A stretch of DNA of 64,000 nucleotides from Sebastes aleutianus. Taxonomy: Eukaryota; Chordata; Actinopteri; Perciformes; Sebastidae. The position numbers and the translations under genes are program-made. Within the stretch, counting starts at the first letter, position 1. The number at the start of each line of letters is the position of its first letter. Where the stretch lies: the NCBI GenBank assembly GCA_916700875.1, contig CAKAKS010000066.1:20513490-20577489 (forward strand). The letters run 5' to 3'. This document shows positions 12,795 through 25,219 of this stretch, piece after piece. Below the pieces are notes generated by a model. It ran no database searches and had not been told where the DNA came from. It was given only the letters and a program-made list of their open reading frames with translations.

Positions 12795-13552
12795 CAGTAA
12801 AATAACAGTAAAGAACTGGCAGCAGGGTTGCCTTTATGTGACTGTAAAATTAACATTATTATACTGTCGCTGAAATTTACAGCTTTGTACTGTTAATGAA
12901 AAATATAGTTTGAACTGTTTTTTTTTTATTAATTTCACAGTATTTTACAGTTAATTTACTGTTTAAAGATACATTATATAGCAGTTTTTCACCTTTCTTT
13001 TACATTATCTTACTGATTTGTTTTAATGCACTATTTAGGTTGTACTTTTTTACATACATTTTAATAAACATTATTTTTTGCCTAGATGAATAGACTTAGC
13101 AGGTTACAGACATAGGAATAGTCACACTAAATACAATTAAAGGTTCTTGTTAGAAAAAAGGCTATAATAGACTTGTTGACACTTTTCCCAAAATGTCTGT
13201 CTCTAGCTGGCTACAAGCACAGAATGCAAACCATAACAACATGTGAGTGAAGAACAATAAAACTAATTCACTGATTTTACAATCATGTACAATGTACAAG
13301 CCTCACATTTGCAGATCAGGTCCCAGAATTAAAAAAATACTGCATGAAACTGTTACTGATGAGACTTTAGACAGTAGATCAGCAGTAAAGTGCTGTTTTT
13401 TAAGAATGCATTATAGTTCAGTTAAAAAATTGCCCATGAGTGTAATTTAACAGGTTTTCTTTTGTATTAACAGTAAAGCACTGTTTTTAGCAATAACAGG
13501 TTAATACTGTTGAAATCCTGCTGTAAATTAACAGCAATTGTTTACAGTGCAC
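12795..13552. repeat. Probable MITE with ACAGTAAA-type motifs
   Basis: The left end carries AGTAAAATAACAGTAAAG and GGCAGCAGG. The right end carries CTGCTGTAAATTAACAG and TGTTTACAGTGCA, which resembles the left end in inverted orientation. Several internal copies of ACAGTA and TACTGT follow. This composition is typical of a widespread fish MITE. No coding sequence is seen. Borders are approximate. Confidence 0.5.
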
Positions 13553-13679
13553 TTAGGATTAAGTGTACAAAAAAAACACTTCCAACTGCTGTTTTTCATT
13601 ATAAATAGTCATATTAATAGATAGCTATGCATATGCACAATGGAAAATAACTTATTTTACACAAGAATAAAAAAATGAT

Positions 13680-13970
13680 GGGCTGCAGTTTGCCATGTTA
13701 TGATTTGAGCATATTTTTTATGCTAAATGCAGTACCTATGAGGGTTTCTGGACAATATTTGTCATTGTTTTGTGTTGTTAATTGATTTCCAATAATAAAT
13801 ATATACATACATTTGCATAAAGCAAGCATATTTGCCCACTCCCATGTTGATGATAGTATTACATACTAGACAAATCTTCCTTTGAGGTACATTTTGAACA
13901 TAACAAATGTGTGATTAATTTGCAGTTAATCATGATTAACTATGGACATTCATGCAAAAAAATTATCAGC
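13680..13970 (+). repeat. Fragment of the GACAGCC-ended dispersed repeat (copy 1)
   Basis: Nearly the same sequence occurs at 16760-16966 plus 17661-17735 and, inverted, at 23790-24030. The shared part runs from GGCTGCAGTTTGCCATG to ATTAACTATGGACA. This copy lacks both outer ends. It matters because it shows the empty target site of the element inserted at 16971 in copy 2. Confidence 0.75.
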
Positions 13971-16455
13971 AGGCCTATCTCTTTTGCCTATATCATGGAA
14001 ATGGATGGCAGTTTTGATGTGATTTTTAAGGATAGTCTAATTGACTTTTTCCCCCATGTCTGAAGGTCTGTAAAAGGGACGATTCGTGTTGTGTTAGTAG
14101 CCTATTTGTTTGTTTAATTACTATTGTCACAACTTCTGAGAAAAATACATTAGTATGTGATTCATGCATGGACCCCTGGGGTCCTCATGGGAACTCCAGG
14201 GGGTCCCCAACAAAGGACAAGTTACATTTTATTCTATTGTTTGATTAACAGTTAATGGTGTGTCTTCCCAAATGAAATATCTCACTTGTTTATCTGTTTT
14301 ATGATTCAACAGGACATCAAGAATGACATGAATGAAATCTTCCTGGAGTGAATGAGTGAAAATGTCTGAATGAGATAACACAAGCAGGTATATGGTCTTT
14401 TTTTTTTTTTTATTTGTGACACCTGTTGGAGATTAAAGTTTGCGGCCGGAAATTAAAGGGGAATTCCTTAAAGTCTGTGGGGAGCCTGCAGTGACAGCAG
14501 CAGTATCAGCCCCATGGGACCCTACAGATGGTAAATCGGCCTGTCACAATAGGCACAATCAATGATTACATGCATGAACGTAACGGACAAAAACAAGAGC
14601 ATCCTCACAGAGCAGGCCTGGAGGTCCTAAAGCCCGCAGGGTTGGGACCTGGACACACTGGGAGGTGGCCTACTGTAGGTCAAGAGTAGGTGGTGGTGGT
14701 GGTGATGATGATGATGATGAGGATGGTATAATGTGAGCAGTAGGAGGAAGACTGCATATAAATAGCACAGGTTCACATCAGACAATGTGTCCTTGAACAG
14801 TTCATTCATAAATTAATCAGTGCATGTGACAGCTGCAGGGGTTGGACAAAAAAACAGAAACATCCTACTAGAGCTGAAACAATTAGTTGATTGACAGTAA
14901 AATAATCTGCAACTATTCTGATTAATAATTTCAGTATTGTTTTAAGCAAAAAATGCAAAACATTCCCTCAGAGCATCTCATTGGTGAGGATCTGCTTTTG
15001 TCTTATGTGATAGTAAACTGAATATCTGGGTTTAGGGGTGTTGATCTGGGGGGGGAAAGCAATTTGATAACAGAAAATTATTTTTTTTACTATTTCGTAG
15101 ACCACCAAGGATTAATTGATTGATGGAGAAAATAATTGGAAGATTGATCAATGTAGCCGTCTTGGAAATACAATATAACAGCAATGTCAGCAATCCAAAT
15201 TAAATTTGTATTTACTGTCTGTTTTTGGTGAGATTTTAGTGGATTTTCATTCAACTTGATGGCCATGTTTGTTTTTTGTAGTGTTGTTTAGCAAATATGA
15301 TGTTGCATATCTTTCAGTCTTGTGTGAATCTATTGTATCGTTACTACTATTCACCTCTGTAAATGCAGTTTATTAGATAAGATTACATCAGTCTTAACTC
15401 CACACCATATTACATAGTTCTGCAGTGTTTTTCAACTGATGCACCAGGTAGTTCAGGCAGTAGTTGTCTGTCGGACATCTGTAAGGCATGTTACATCACC
15501 TATAAAAATGGTTATTGTCAGACCTACTGTATGTTTAAACTGACACTTGCTGCTAATTGCAGTAATAATTAATTAATTACCAACTTAATATGACTCTGTT
15601 GGGCAGCTGACTGTGTTTGTATTTGTGATTTACACTTTGCATCTTGAACTGCCTGCGCTTCAGTTACTAAGTTCAGTCAAAATTATGTAATGTAGCAAAG
15701 GGAAAGTCTTAAAAGTCATGATATCGTATAGGAAACACAAGGAAATCCTCCTTTAACCGGATAGTGGTAGCCTAGTAGTGGTAGCTGTAAAATACTGTTG
15801 AATAAATATCTTGAAAATATTATGACCATCGTGCTGACGTTTACTGCAGGCGTCCACAGCAGGTGGGACACAATAACAGAAACACCTTAATAAAAACAAT
15901 AGATAGATATAGCAGTTTGCTTTTTTTAGGCCTTAAATGAGAAAAAAAAGTCCCGGAGGTGTTGTGTCAGGTCGGTGGTAATTTCGGCTGCAGCAGTTTC
16001 AGATGTTGGCGACCAAATTTTCAGTTTTGGGTCTTGCCGTTAATGTTGATGAAGATCTACTTATGTCATCTCTTTGCCAGGGAAGGTTTCTTCTGTTTTC
16101 CTCTCACTGAATTACATCATTTGTTATGTAATGGAAAAGCAACATTATGAGCTTTTGAAAGCTATTGTAATTATTTTATTGTTAGATGTTTTTATTATTC
16201 TGTCCCTGTGCACCTGTGCATGCCTTTAGTGCATATCAGAATAATTGTTAAATTAAGTAGTAAATAGCACTTAACAACACATCCAAAGTGAGCTACCATG
16301 CAAGGTGCTGCTGGTCTGACCATCAGGCGTAATTTGGGGCTCAGTGTCTTGCCCAAGGACACTTTGACATGTGGATAGGAGGAGCTGGAGATTGAATTGC
16401 CAACCATGTGATTAGAGAACAACCTGTTGCTCTCCTGAGCCACAGCTGCCCTATA
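13971..16455. other. Intergenic, no gene recognised; GGT/GAT microsatellite
   Basis: AT-rich intergenic DNA. A trinucleotide run of GGT followed by GAT units lies at about 14691-14722. A TACATTACATAATC-like word and other simple patterns occur, but I see no exon, RNA gene or terminal repeats. Confidence 0.4.
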
Positions 16456-17772
16456 TAACAAAGTTGACGCGATAATAACGCGTTAACGCAGTTTTATAGC
16501 TAGAGTGTAGATACTGGTATCGTATGGACCGAAGGAATCCATTGGTACCAATCAGGTCATACTAACTTGTCGGAAAGGAAGCTAAATAACGCTCTAAACT
16601 TACGCTAAATTTTGGCAAGGAAAAACATTTTCAAAGAGGTCCCTTGACCTCTGACCTCGAGATATGTCAGACATGCCCACTTTATGATAATAACATGCAG
16701 TTTGGGGCAAGTCATAGTCATGTCAGCACACTGACACACGGACAGCTGTTGTTGCCTGTTGGGCTGCAGTTTACCATGTTATGATTTGAGCATATTTGTA
16801 TGCTAAATGCAGTACCTGTGAGGGTTTCTGGACAATATTTGTTGTTGTTTTGTGTTGTTAATTGATTCCCAATAATAAATATATACATATATTTGCATAA
16901 AGCAAGCCTTTGCAATTTGCCCACTCCCATGTTGATGACAGTATTAAATACTAGACAAATCTTCCTTTAAAGGGACTATTTGTAACTTTCAGAAATGCTT
17001 CTTAACAGCGACACCTGTGGCCGTGAAATCAACGAAAGTCAGCGTCGGGCTCGCGCTTGCTCGCTCTAAATATACCTGAACGAGCAACGCTCAAAACAGT
17101 GAGGCGACACACGTCAGCTAAAAGCACAATATCACTATATATTTCAGCTGTTTGGCAGTAATGTTAGCTGACCAGACGAAGGTCTCTCCATGAATCACTG
17201 CTGATCCTAGCGTTGGCTTCTCCTGCCTCAGCGCAGACTTCAGCAGCGGGGCTCCGCAGCGAGAAACTCGTCTCCCTCCGCCCGCAGCCGGAGTGAACAG
17301 GGAGACACCGGCACCCGGTCAGTAACGAGACAACAAGGTTTCTCTCTGCAGAGCCCCGTCACTTCACAAGACACGGAAAACCTCTGTTTGTCTGGTGAAG
17401 CTGCAGCATTTATTTCTGCACAAACGTCCACTGTACATTCACTAGATATTCTCAGAGCTAAACTAACTCGCCTGCAGTGTGGAGTGAGCGCGCATTCACG
17501 TCTAGAGGTGGAGCGAGTACGCGAGAACGTGCGCGCTGTCTGAGTGAAGGCAGGCAGAGGAGCGGGGACGCCGGCCACACACGAGCGCGCATACGCGAGC
17601 GCGCATGTGTCCCGACCCGGTACATTTATACGCTTAAAAAGTTACAAACAGTCCCTTTAAGGTACATTTTGAACATAAAAAAATGTGCGATTAATTTGCA
17701 GTTAATCATGATTAACTATGGACAATCATGCAAATAATTGTGATTAAATATTTCAATCAATTGACAGCCATA

Positions 17773-17820
<48 letters not shown>

Positions 17821-17960
17821 TTATATATGTACACTGTATATATACAGTATATACAAAACCTAAAAATTGCACGTTGCGTTAGTGCGTTAAAGAAATTAGT
17901 GGCGTTAAAACAAATTTGCATTAACGCGTCAGTATCACGTTAACTTTGACAGCCCTAATA
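16456..17960. repeat. hAT-like dispersed repeat, copy 2, interrupted by a TTAA element
   Basis: The left part holds GACGCGATAATAACGCG and the right part ends TTGACAGCCATAATA. An inverted left-end piece at about 17855-17960 ends AACTTTGACAGCCCTA. Ends of the form TAGGGCTGTCAA suggest a hAT-type non-autonomous element. The body is split at 16967-17660 by a separate element with its own inverted ends. Two AT-rich microsatellites (17771-17826 and about 17957-18030) lie at its right side. Confidence 0.6.
16971..17656. mobile_element. TTAA-flanked MITE, 686 bp, CpG-rich
   Basis: The left terminus is AGGGACTATTTGTAACTT and the right terminus, read on the other strand, is AGGGACTGTTTGTAACTT. TTAA stands directly outside both ends (16967-16970 and 17657-17660). 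Flanking sequence joins to match the uninterrupted copies at 13680-13970 and 23780-24325, so this is a real insertion. The body is rich in CpG and in GCGC/CGCG words, unlike its surroundings. A TTAA duplication with purine-purine ends fits Kolobok-type transposons better than piggyBac, whose ends normally start CC. No transposase is encoded. Confidence 0.8.
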
Positions 17961-18030
17961 TATATATATAGATATATCTATATATATCTATATATATAGA
18001 TATATATAGTATATATAGATATATATAGTA

Positions 18031-18679
18031 GCATGTGACTCTGAGAGTTTGTCCTGGCCGTGTGTGTGATGCATTCAGGAGAGAGCACGAGGACTCCCTG
18101 CAGCTCAGGAACACACAGTGACGGCTCTCCTCACTCATGGCTGTTCAGGAGTAATGTGGAAACAATAGGATCACCGCCTGAGGGTTGGCCTGTGTTTGTA
18201 GCTTGTGTTTTTGTCTTGCACCGAGTGTTTACTCAAAACACGTCAGCCCCTCTGAGAACGAGGTCAGCTCTTTCCCTCTAATCTCCTCTGCAGGCAGAGA
18301 CACTGTGTCCCCCAGAACAACGTGTCACCCAAAGTGACCCTCTGGCCATACAGAGGAAGCTGCTGTCAGCCATGCTTAGCCGAAGCGCAGCATCAGTGTC
18401 CTGAGAAGACTGTGTTTTCTCAGTGAAGCTCCAACCTGGACGGAGCAGACTGTCAGGCCTCAGGTTGCCCTGTCAAAGGTCAGGCAGTCACAGACGACTT
18501 ACAACAGGTTTCAGTGTGGTGCTTACACCTTCACAGAGAGAAGACATGGCGAAACAATGATCAGATATCACAACAACATCCGCATTAAGGTGTTCGTTAA
18601 ATGTTGCATCATATACATGTGTAGCCTACCTTTCACATCTTTATAGTCAATAGGGAACTGGAATTTTGTGTGCTAACAG
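18031..18679. other. Intergenic, no gene recognised
   Basis: Non-repetitive sequence of mixed composition, including GTGGAAACAATAGGATCACC near 18157-18176. No coding exon or terminal repeat is visible. Cross-species conservation was not testable here. Confidence 0.3.
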
Positions 18680-18879
18680 AAGTTAAAGTAAAAGTACTAA
18701 ATTCAGTGCAGTTTGCACTCATGTTATGGCATTGCTACGCAGTACAAGTACAATGGAGATGAACGTGTGATGCTCAACACAAAAACATTTTAAGAAATCT
18801 CATGGTGATTTGGTGAACTGACCCTTTAGCAAGAATGAGCTCGACATGCTGCTCTGTGACTTATTATCAGACTTCAGTG

Positions 18880-19080
18880 CTGTCATTTTACAAAAAAGTA
18901 CATTTACTCAAGTGCTGTACTTCAGTGCAAATTTGAGGTACTTGTACTTTAATTGAGTATTTCCATTTCATGCTACTTTATAGTACTTCTTCACCACTGC
19001 AATTTAAAGGGAAATTTATGTTTTACTCCACCACATTTAAATGACAGCTGTAATTACTAGTAACTATACAGATTAAGATT
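18880..19080. repeat. Fragment of a common fish dispersed repeat
   Basis: The words AGTACATTTACTCAAGT, GAGGTACTTGTACTTTA, TGAGTATTTCCATTTCATG and TTTTACTCCACCACATTT occur in the order I recognise from a very common fish repeat family. No coding sequence and no clear target duplication are seen. Confidence 0.5.
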
Positions 19081-20950
19081 TTATATGCAAAATGTATGAT
19101 CAGTTTATAAAATATTAGATGCATTGTTATAGATTAAACTGTCCAATGATATATGAAATATTTAAAATATGTATACCTGTAAATACAGTATGTATAATAT
19201 ACTGTATAATAGTATAACATTCACAGGGGCCATTTCTCTGCATTATGGATACTTTTACCTTTAGGTACGTTTTGCTAGTGTTAGAGTGTTACTACAATGT
19301 CTTATTTCAAGTTTTACTTAATTAAAAGATATACATATTTCTTTATTCACTGCCAGACTTCCAAACCATGAGTTTTCAGATTATTGGTCAATATTTGTCA
19401 AGCAAAAATGCCGGTCCCGTCATACTATTCTCTTTCCTGCGACTGCCGTACATCACAGTCCTTTTATCCTGCAGGATCACAGAAAAACGTATCTTGAAGG
19501 TTTATAGAGGTCAATGCTGTTGACCTTTGAGTGACCTGTGTCAACACCAAAGCCTCTGGTCTGAGGCGAGGTCAGTCCTTTTAAGTGCCCTAAAGGGTAA
19601 AGATGGAGCAAAAGTCCTCTTCTTTTTCCATATCCGATCGAGTGTAAAAGAGCCTCATTTCCAAAAGAGCTCTCAGTAACTTTTTTATGTGTCACAGCAG
19701 GCACATGGTGTCCCCTAAGGATGGCACTCAGACACCCCTAAGTCAAGTTGTCTGAATTACTGTGCATTTAGTTTTTGCAATGACCTTTCAGGGGTTATCC
19801 GAGCTGACAAAATATGTTATTCCTGGTGAGTAAGCGGGTATTGGGTGAAGAAAATGGTCAAATCAAGCATGACGCATGCAATATTTAAAGGTATGGTATA
19901 TAAAAATGGGACAGAATCACAAGAGGGACATCATTATAATTTATATATCCTCCTTGTCTCATAAGCAAGACAGAAATAATATCTACGTATAAAAATGTCC
20001 AATGTGAAGTAACCTCACTGACACCCGCATTTTGGGACTGAAATGATGACGGGGCCCGGGCTTCGTTACGCTGCTCTGAAAAATTTGAATAATGGACTAT
20101 GAAAGAGGGATAGATCCAAAGAAAGGGACAGGGGAAGAAAGAGGGTATTTGGGAAAAGAGGAATTAGATAGGAAGAGAGGGAGAAATAAAGGGAGGGAAA
20201 CAGTGAAATGGAGACAAAATGAGGAGGAGAGGCGAGAGAGAGGGGGCAGTAGTGGTTTGATGTGAGTGTTATCATCAGCTCTCATTCTCAGCATGGAATC
20301 TATAATGGGAAAATCAACCTCTCTGACTCCTGTGTAATTGGATTTGCCGGGTCTCGTGCTGAATCAGAGCCCAGTGGGTAGCACAAAGCTTGTTAAGATT
20401 GGACAAGCATTGCTGGGCCGCTGGGCCAGGGGGAGAGGTGGGGCGGCGGCAGAGGTAACCTTGACAACTTTTCTGGAGTGGAGAGTGAATAATTCAAATG
20501 TGTTGATGAACACTCAACTGGTCACCCATCACAGACAATTGACTGGAACGTTAATCAATCCATAAAGTGAGTGAAGCCTGATCTTTTCTCACATTTAGGT
20601 CACCAGAGCAGAGAAAACGGACACCTGTGTTACCTTGGAGGGGGTGTGTTTTCTAATGGTGGTTACCAGGTAACAGACGTAAACACATTTCTACTCCCAC
20701 CCACCCAGTCTCTCTTATTGTTATCTGAATAGCATGAAAACAAAGTCTGAGCTCAGCACTTTCAGCAAGTGAGTCAGCAGATTAGCATTTAGTTGATTTG
20801 AAAGCAATAACTAACGCGTTGAATTGTAAAGGAAAGACTCACACAGTCACTTCCTCATCGTCAACTCTGAAAAAAGCTACATAAAAAACAGACAAGAATT
20901 ATCATTTAACTTGAAAGAATTTGACTTAAAGCTTAGTAGGCAACAATTTT
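19081..20950. other. Intergenic, no gene recognised
   Basis: There is a purine-rich GGGA/GAGA patch at about 20100-20245 and otherwise ordinary intergenic sequence. The reading frames that cross it are low-complexity translations without any recognisable domain. Confidence 0.35.
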
Positions 20951-20954
20951 TTGG

Positions 20955-21590
20955 CATCATTGAGCAAAAATTTCATAATAACCTTTCAGCATATTATAAT
21001 TCAAGTGTTGTGAGAGAAAAAGACTTCTACACCTCCTCATGGCTCTGTTTTCAGGCTTTAAAAACTCTAGCCCGTGACGGAAGACTTTGACCAATCACAG
21101 GTCATTTCAGAGAGAGAGCGTTCCTATTGGCTGTGCTACGGTCATGTCAGCGGTGCTTGGTATTCCCTCAGTAGATCTAACTTGGCTGCCGGGTCACAAA
21201 CTTTCTCATTTTACAGCTAAACAGTACACTACAAGATGATTCTGAAAACATTTGAGGCGAGAAATAGGCATTACAGTAACAGAATATTGATTCATATTTG
21301 ATCAGCGCTGACTAGTTCGACCGTTTGGTCGGAGTTCGCAAGTGATTGACAGCCGGCTCTCATAGACGGCGGCTGGACAGCGGACCCCAGATCAGCTCTT
21401 ACTGCTTGTTTTCCTCCGGTCTGTGAAATTGTGCAGGTGCCATTAGGATCACCGGAGGACACAGAGGCACATGATTTTTTTCAGGTTACATGTTTCATGT
21501 ACTACTGTCAGGATATAGCGACCGTTTAATAAAAATAACTTTTTTTAATCATATTTGCTCCAATCTCGCCTACTCCAGCTTTAGAAACAT
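20955..21590. repeat. Probable dispersed repeat (MITE-like)
   Basis: GC-richer block containing CCAATCACAGGTCATTTC, GTGATTGACAGCCGGCTC and TCATAGACGGCGGCTGG, words I recognise from repeated fish sequence. No target duplication could be fixed and no protein is encoded. Borders are approximate. Confidence 0.4.
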
Positions 21591-22990
21591 TTGAATGCTA
21601 TTGGATGAACTTGAATTAAAGGTGCTAGATGATAATTAGTCTCTCATAGCCAGCCAGTGCTGTGTCAGTGCTATAAAAAGGTCTTGCTCCACACATTATC
21701 ATTCTGCTATGGAAGAAAAACACTCTGACCTGTTTGTATTTCACAATTGTGTTGTGTGGTGCTAAGCACAGGATGCAGCGATGGTGCCCTTACAAAATAG
21801 ATAGCGCAGATAGCGGAAGAGGAGGAGAATGCCAAAGTAGGTAACCAATGGCAGGCTTATACCCACAGTCTACATCCGGGGAGCCAGACTACTTGATAAT
21901 TGTTTCCACTCAAGCAAAAAAGGAGGTAATTGCATTTGGGCATCAACCCAGCAGCATTGTACAGAAGCACTAAGCATTGGCAGCTCAGACTGCAGCGCAA
22001 AACAATGGTGCTCGCCTGACCAGCATTGTCATACTGAGTAATAAAGCAGTTGGTGATTAGCCTGTAATGTATCTATCCATCTAATCAAAGATCAGTAACC
22101 AGATCCAGACCGTGCCAGAAGGGAAGACGGAGACTGGGGGCTTTTATGCTGTTGTAGTGATGTAATGGAGCTAGAAACAGAGAAGAAGGAGAGAGGGAAA
22201 GGGGGATGGTTGGACTGGTGTGGTTTGGATCCAGTTTCTGTATCGTTATGTTACACTCAATAGAGCAGTAGATAGGCCTACCCAGGTAAGCACTGAGTAA
22301 GATCTCCGTGTCCCTCCACCTCCCATGCCATGAATGATTAAGCACTCGGCCCACAGCGCCTTGAGCCTGGGTCAGGATGGAGGAGCATATGTGCACACAG
22401 GCCTCCATGCAGCATCACCAACACCACTACACCACGGATGAATGAGCTGCTAGACAAACCAGGGGAGAGGACAGTAAATGTGTTTTTTTTATTAGTATTA
22501 TAGAAGCTGGACTTTTGCCAACTAACTGTCAACAATCCAGTGTTTACAGGCTCACTGATTGTCTCCATGCAAGCAGACACAGGAGGACACGCCACTCCTG
22601 TCTAACTTCTCTGGAGAGATTTCTTTTTACGGTTTGGATCCTCATTGAGATTCTGCATCTGACAGCAGAATAATACAACTTCAGAGATGCAGGTTTGAGT
22701 TTTTCTTTTGTTTTGTAATGTGTTCATTTTGTCACCAGGTTTAGCTTTGTTGTATTTTAAAGTGTTTGCTGCAGTTTAGATGTCATACTATAGCCTATAG
22801 GTGCTGTCAAAGACTTTCAAAGTTGGAACAGGAAGCTCGGCAGTTCAGTGTGAATTTATGTTCTGTGAGTTGAGACTCAGTTCCCAAAGGATTTAAGGCT
22901 AAAATGATCTCAGTCCCATCGTAAGTCACACTTTATGGCTGAGAGTTAGATGAAAAGATCGATACCACTCATATCCATATGAAGATACAG
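21591..22990. other. Intergenic, no gene recognised
   Basis: Mixed non-repetitive DNA. The longest minus-strand reading frame (22085-22408) has no recognisable domain and no splice context, so it is treated as chance. Confidence 0.35.
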
Positions 22991-22994
22991 ACGG

Positions 22995-23562
22995 CAGCCT
23001 GTTATCTTAGCTTAGCACAAAGACTGGAAACAAGGGGAAACCGCTAGTCTGGATCAGTTCGAATTAGGGGTGGAACGGTTCACAAAATTCACGGTTCGGT
23101 TCATATCACGGTTTTGGGGTCACGGTTTTCAGTTCGGTTTGGTACATTTATGTTACAGCGAGGAGGTCATGTTCTGATTTCAACATGCTTTCATTTATTT
23201 GGCAAAAATAAGATAACAAATTTTGCCTTAACAAAAGTATGGCTTACATAAGGAACATAAACACTTCTTCATTGATACATTTTAATTGAAAGAATAGGTC
23301 TTTTACAGTAAATAGTATAAACATATTTATACATTTTTTTCATATAAATATGATGAACCGTCCTGAACCGAACGATTCGGATCAAATACACAAACCGTTC
23401 CACCCCTAGTTCGAATGTAAGAAAATGTGCCTACCAGCACCTCTAACACTCACTAATTAACACGTTTTATCTCCTTTGTTTAATCTGTGTAAAAACTGCA
23501 TTTTACTAATGTTAACTGTTTTCTGGTTTCCAGTCTTTGTGCTAAGCTAAGCTAACCGGCTG
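22995..23562. repeat. MITE with AGCTTAGCACAAAGACTGG termini, host of a nested hAT
   Basis: The left arm contains AGCTTAGCACAAAGACTGG followed by AAAC. The right arm contains the exact inverted copy ending in GCTAAGCTAAGCTAACC. The body is split at 23065-23408 by a hAT-type element. This is a common fish repeat of the type with long imperfect terminal inversions. Its outer borders are approximate. Confidence 0.6.
23065..23408. mobile_element. Non-autonomous hAT element, 344 bp, with perfect 8-bp target duplication
   Basis: The ends are TAGGGGTGGAACGG and its inverted partner CCGTTCCACCCCTA. The 8-bp word GTTCGAAT is present directly outside both ends (23057-23064 and 23409-23416). Eight-base duplications and TAG-type ends are diagnostic of hAT transposons. 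No transposase is encoded. It lies within the older MITE at 22995-23562. Confidence 0.88.
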
Positions 23563-23779
23563 CAGACTGTAGCTTCACAATTAAAGGGGGATCTATTAGC
23601 AGAAATGGAATATATTCATAACTATGTTTTCACTAATCACCTGAAACTAAGAATTGTTGTGTTTTCGTTAGCTCAGAATGAGCCCTTCATATCTACATAG
23701 GGAGCGGGTCCTCTTCACGGAGTCCACCATGTTGCTCTGCCTTGTTTCTAGCAGCGAGAACCTTTTGCATTTTTACTTT

Positions 23780-24325
23780 AATTAATTAATCACAAATTAA
23801 TCGCACATGTTCAAAATGTATCTTAAAGGGAGATTTGTCAAGTATTTGATACTCTTATCAACATGGGAGTGGGTAAATATGCTTGCTTTATGCAAATGTA
23901 TGTATATATTTATTATTGGAAATCAATTAACAACACAAAACAATGACAAATATTGTCCAGAAACCCTCACAGGTACTGCATTTAGCATAAAATAATATGC
24001 TCAAATCATAACATGGCAAACTGCAGCCCAACAGGCAACAACAGCTGTCAGTGTGTCAGTGTGCTGACTTGACTATGACTTGCCCCAAACTGCATGTGAT
24101 TATCATAAAGTGGGCATGTCTGTAAAGGGGAGACTCGTGGGTACCCATAGAACCCATTTTCATTCACATATCTTGAGGTCAGAGGTCAAGGGACCCCTTT
24201 GAAAATGGCAAGGCCAGTTTTTCCTCGCCAAAAGTTAGCGTAAGTTTTGAGCGTTATTTATCCTCCTTCGCGACAAGCTAGTATGACATGGTTGGTACCG
24301 ATGGATTCATTAGGTTTTCTCGTTT
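23780..24325 (-). repeat. hAT-like dispersed repeat, copy 3, inverted
   Basis: This is the minus-strand copy of the element at 16456-17960. It includes CTTAAAGGGAGATTTGTC, the uninterrupted equivalent of the site where the 686-bp element landed in copy 2. It stops at the ATA/ATT microsatellite starting near 24330. Confidence 0.75.
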
Positions 24326-24329
24326 CATA

Positions 24330-24331
24330 TG

Positions 24332-24381
<50 letters not shown>
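24330..24381. repeat. (AAT)n microsatellite
   Basis: About 17 uninterrupted AAT units. One frame translates to a run of Asn, which is an artefact of the repeat. Confidence 0.9.
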
Positions 24382-24382
<1 letters not shown>

Positions 24383-24900
24383 TATTTATTTATATAGCAC
24401 TTCTCAAAACGTTGTTAAATGTTACAAAATGCTTCACAAGACAATAAAAGCAGATAAATAAAGTAAAAAATATGGTAACTGCTAAAACAGAACATCACAG
24501 AACATATCAATAATAATAAAAGTGGTAAAATGGTAGGACAAGTTGATAAAAGAAATATACAGTACATAAATGTGTATAAATGTACAATCTGCAACCATGC
24601 CACTAGATGCCGCTAAATCCTACACACTGTACCTGTCGATAATTTACCAATTTGTGATCAATAAAGTACATTTGAATTTATTGAAAGGATAGCCCCCTTG
24701 AGATGTAGCATCTCATTTTCGAGGGGAGTCCTATAGACACAATTACAAAAACACATACAGACAAAACAGCATTACATAACAGACATTCACTGCAAATACA
24801 CAGATACACGCAGCTCGCTCTCCATCTCCCACCCACACCCCCAGCACTCATCTATCTCTCTATCTATCTATCCATCTATCTATCTTTAATGGATGGATCA
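24382..24900. repeat. Retroelement tail-like sequence and (TCTA)n
   Basis: TATTTATATAGCACTTCTCAAAA at its start resembles the 3' tails of fish LINEs. The segment from about 24660 with GAGATGTAGCATCTCATTTT resembles another dispersed repeat end. A TCTA microsatellite lies at about 24850-24886. No coding sequence. Confidence 0.4.
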
Positions 24901-25219
24901 TTTTCCACCAGAAAGTGAATATGTGTCATAAATGTTGAACTATTGCTTTAATATGCTTTTGGGAAACACGGCCCTGGTCGGTATCACCTGAGCTGAAACC
25001 GAAACTAAAAATACTGTTAGTCTCTCTCTCTTAAGTGGAAATATGAGACAATCAGAAAGAGTCGTCTTTAAGAGGGAGATAAACTTTCCTGTTACTTTGA
25101 TGGTAAATTGCTGCGTCTTAGAAGCAGCTCCCTTTTCCCTCCCCCCTCGTGTAAAGCTACTTCTCACACAGATGAGGTCACTCTGTCTCAGGCAACACTG
25201 ACACTCTAGACCAAGATGA

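Noticed and set aside
14627..14809. Frame with a poly-His run
   Set aside because: It is the antisense of the GGT/GAT microsatellite, with no splice or domain support.
17240..17737. GC-rich frames with many Arg on both strands
   Set aside because: They lie inside the CpG-rich TTAA MITE and show no domain; the bias reflects base composition.
24247..24447. Frame with a long Asn run
   Set aside because: It is a translation of the AAT microsatellite.
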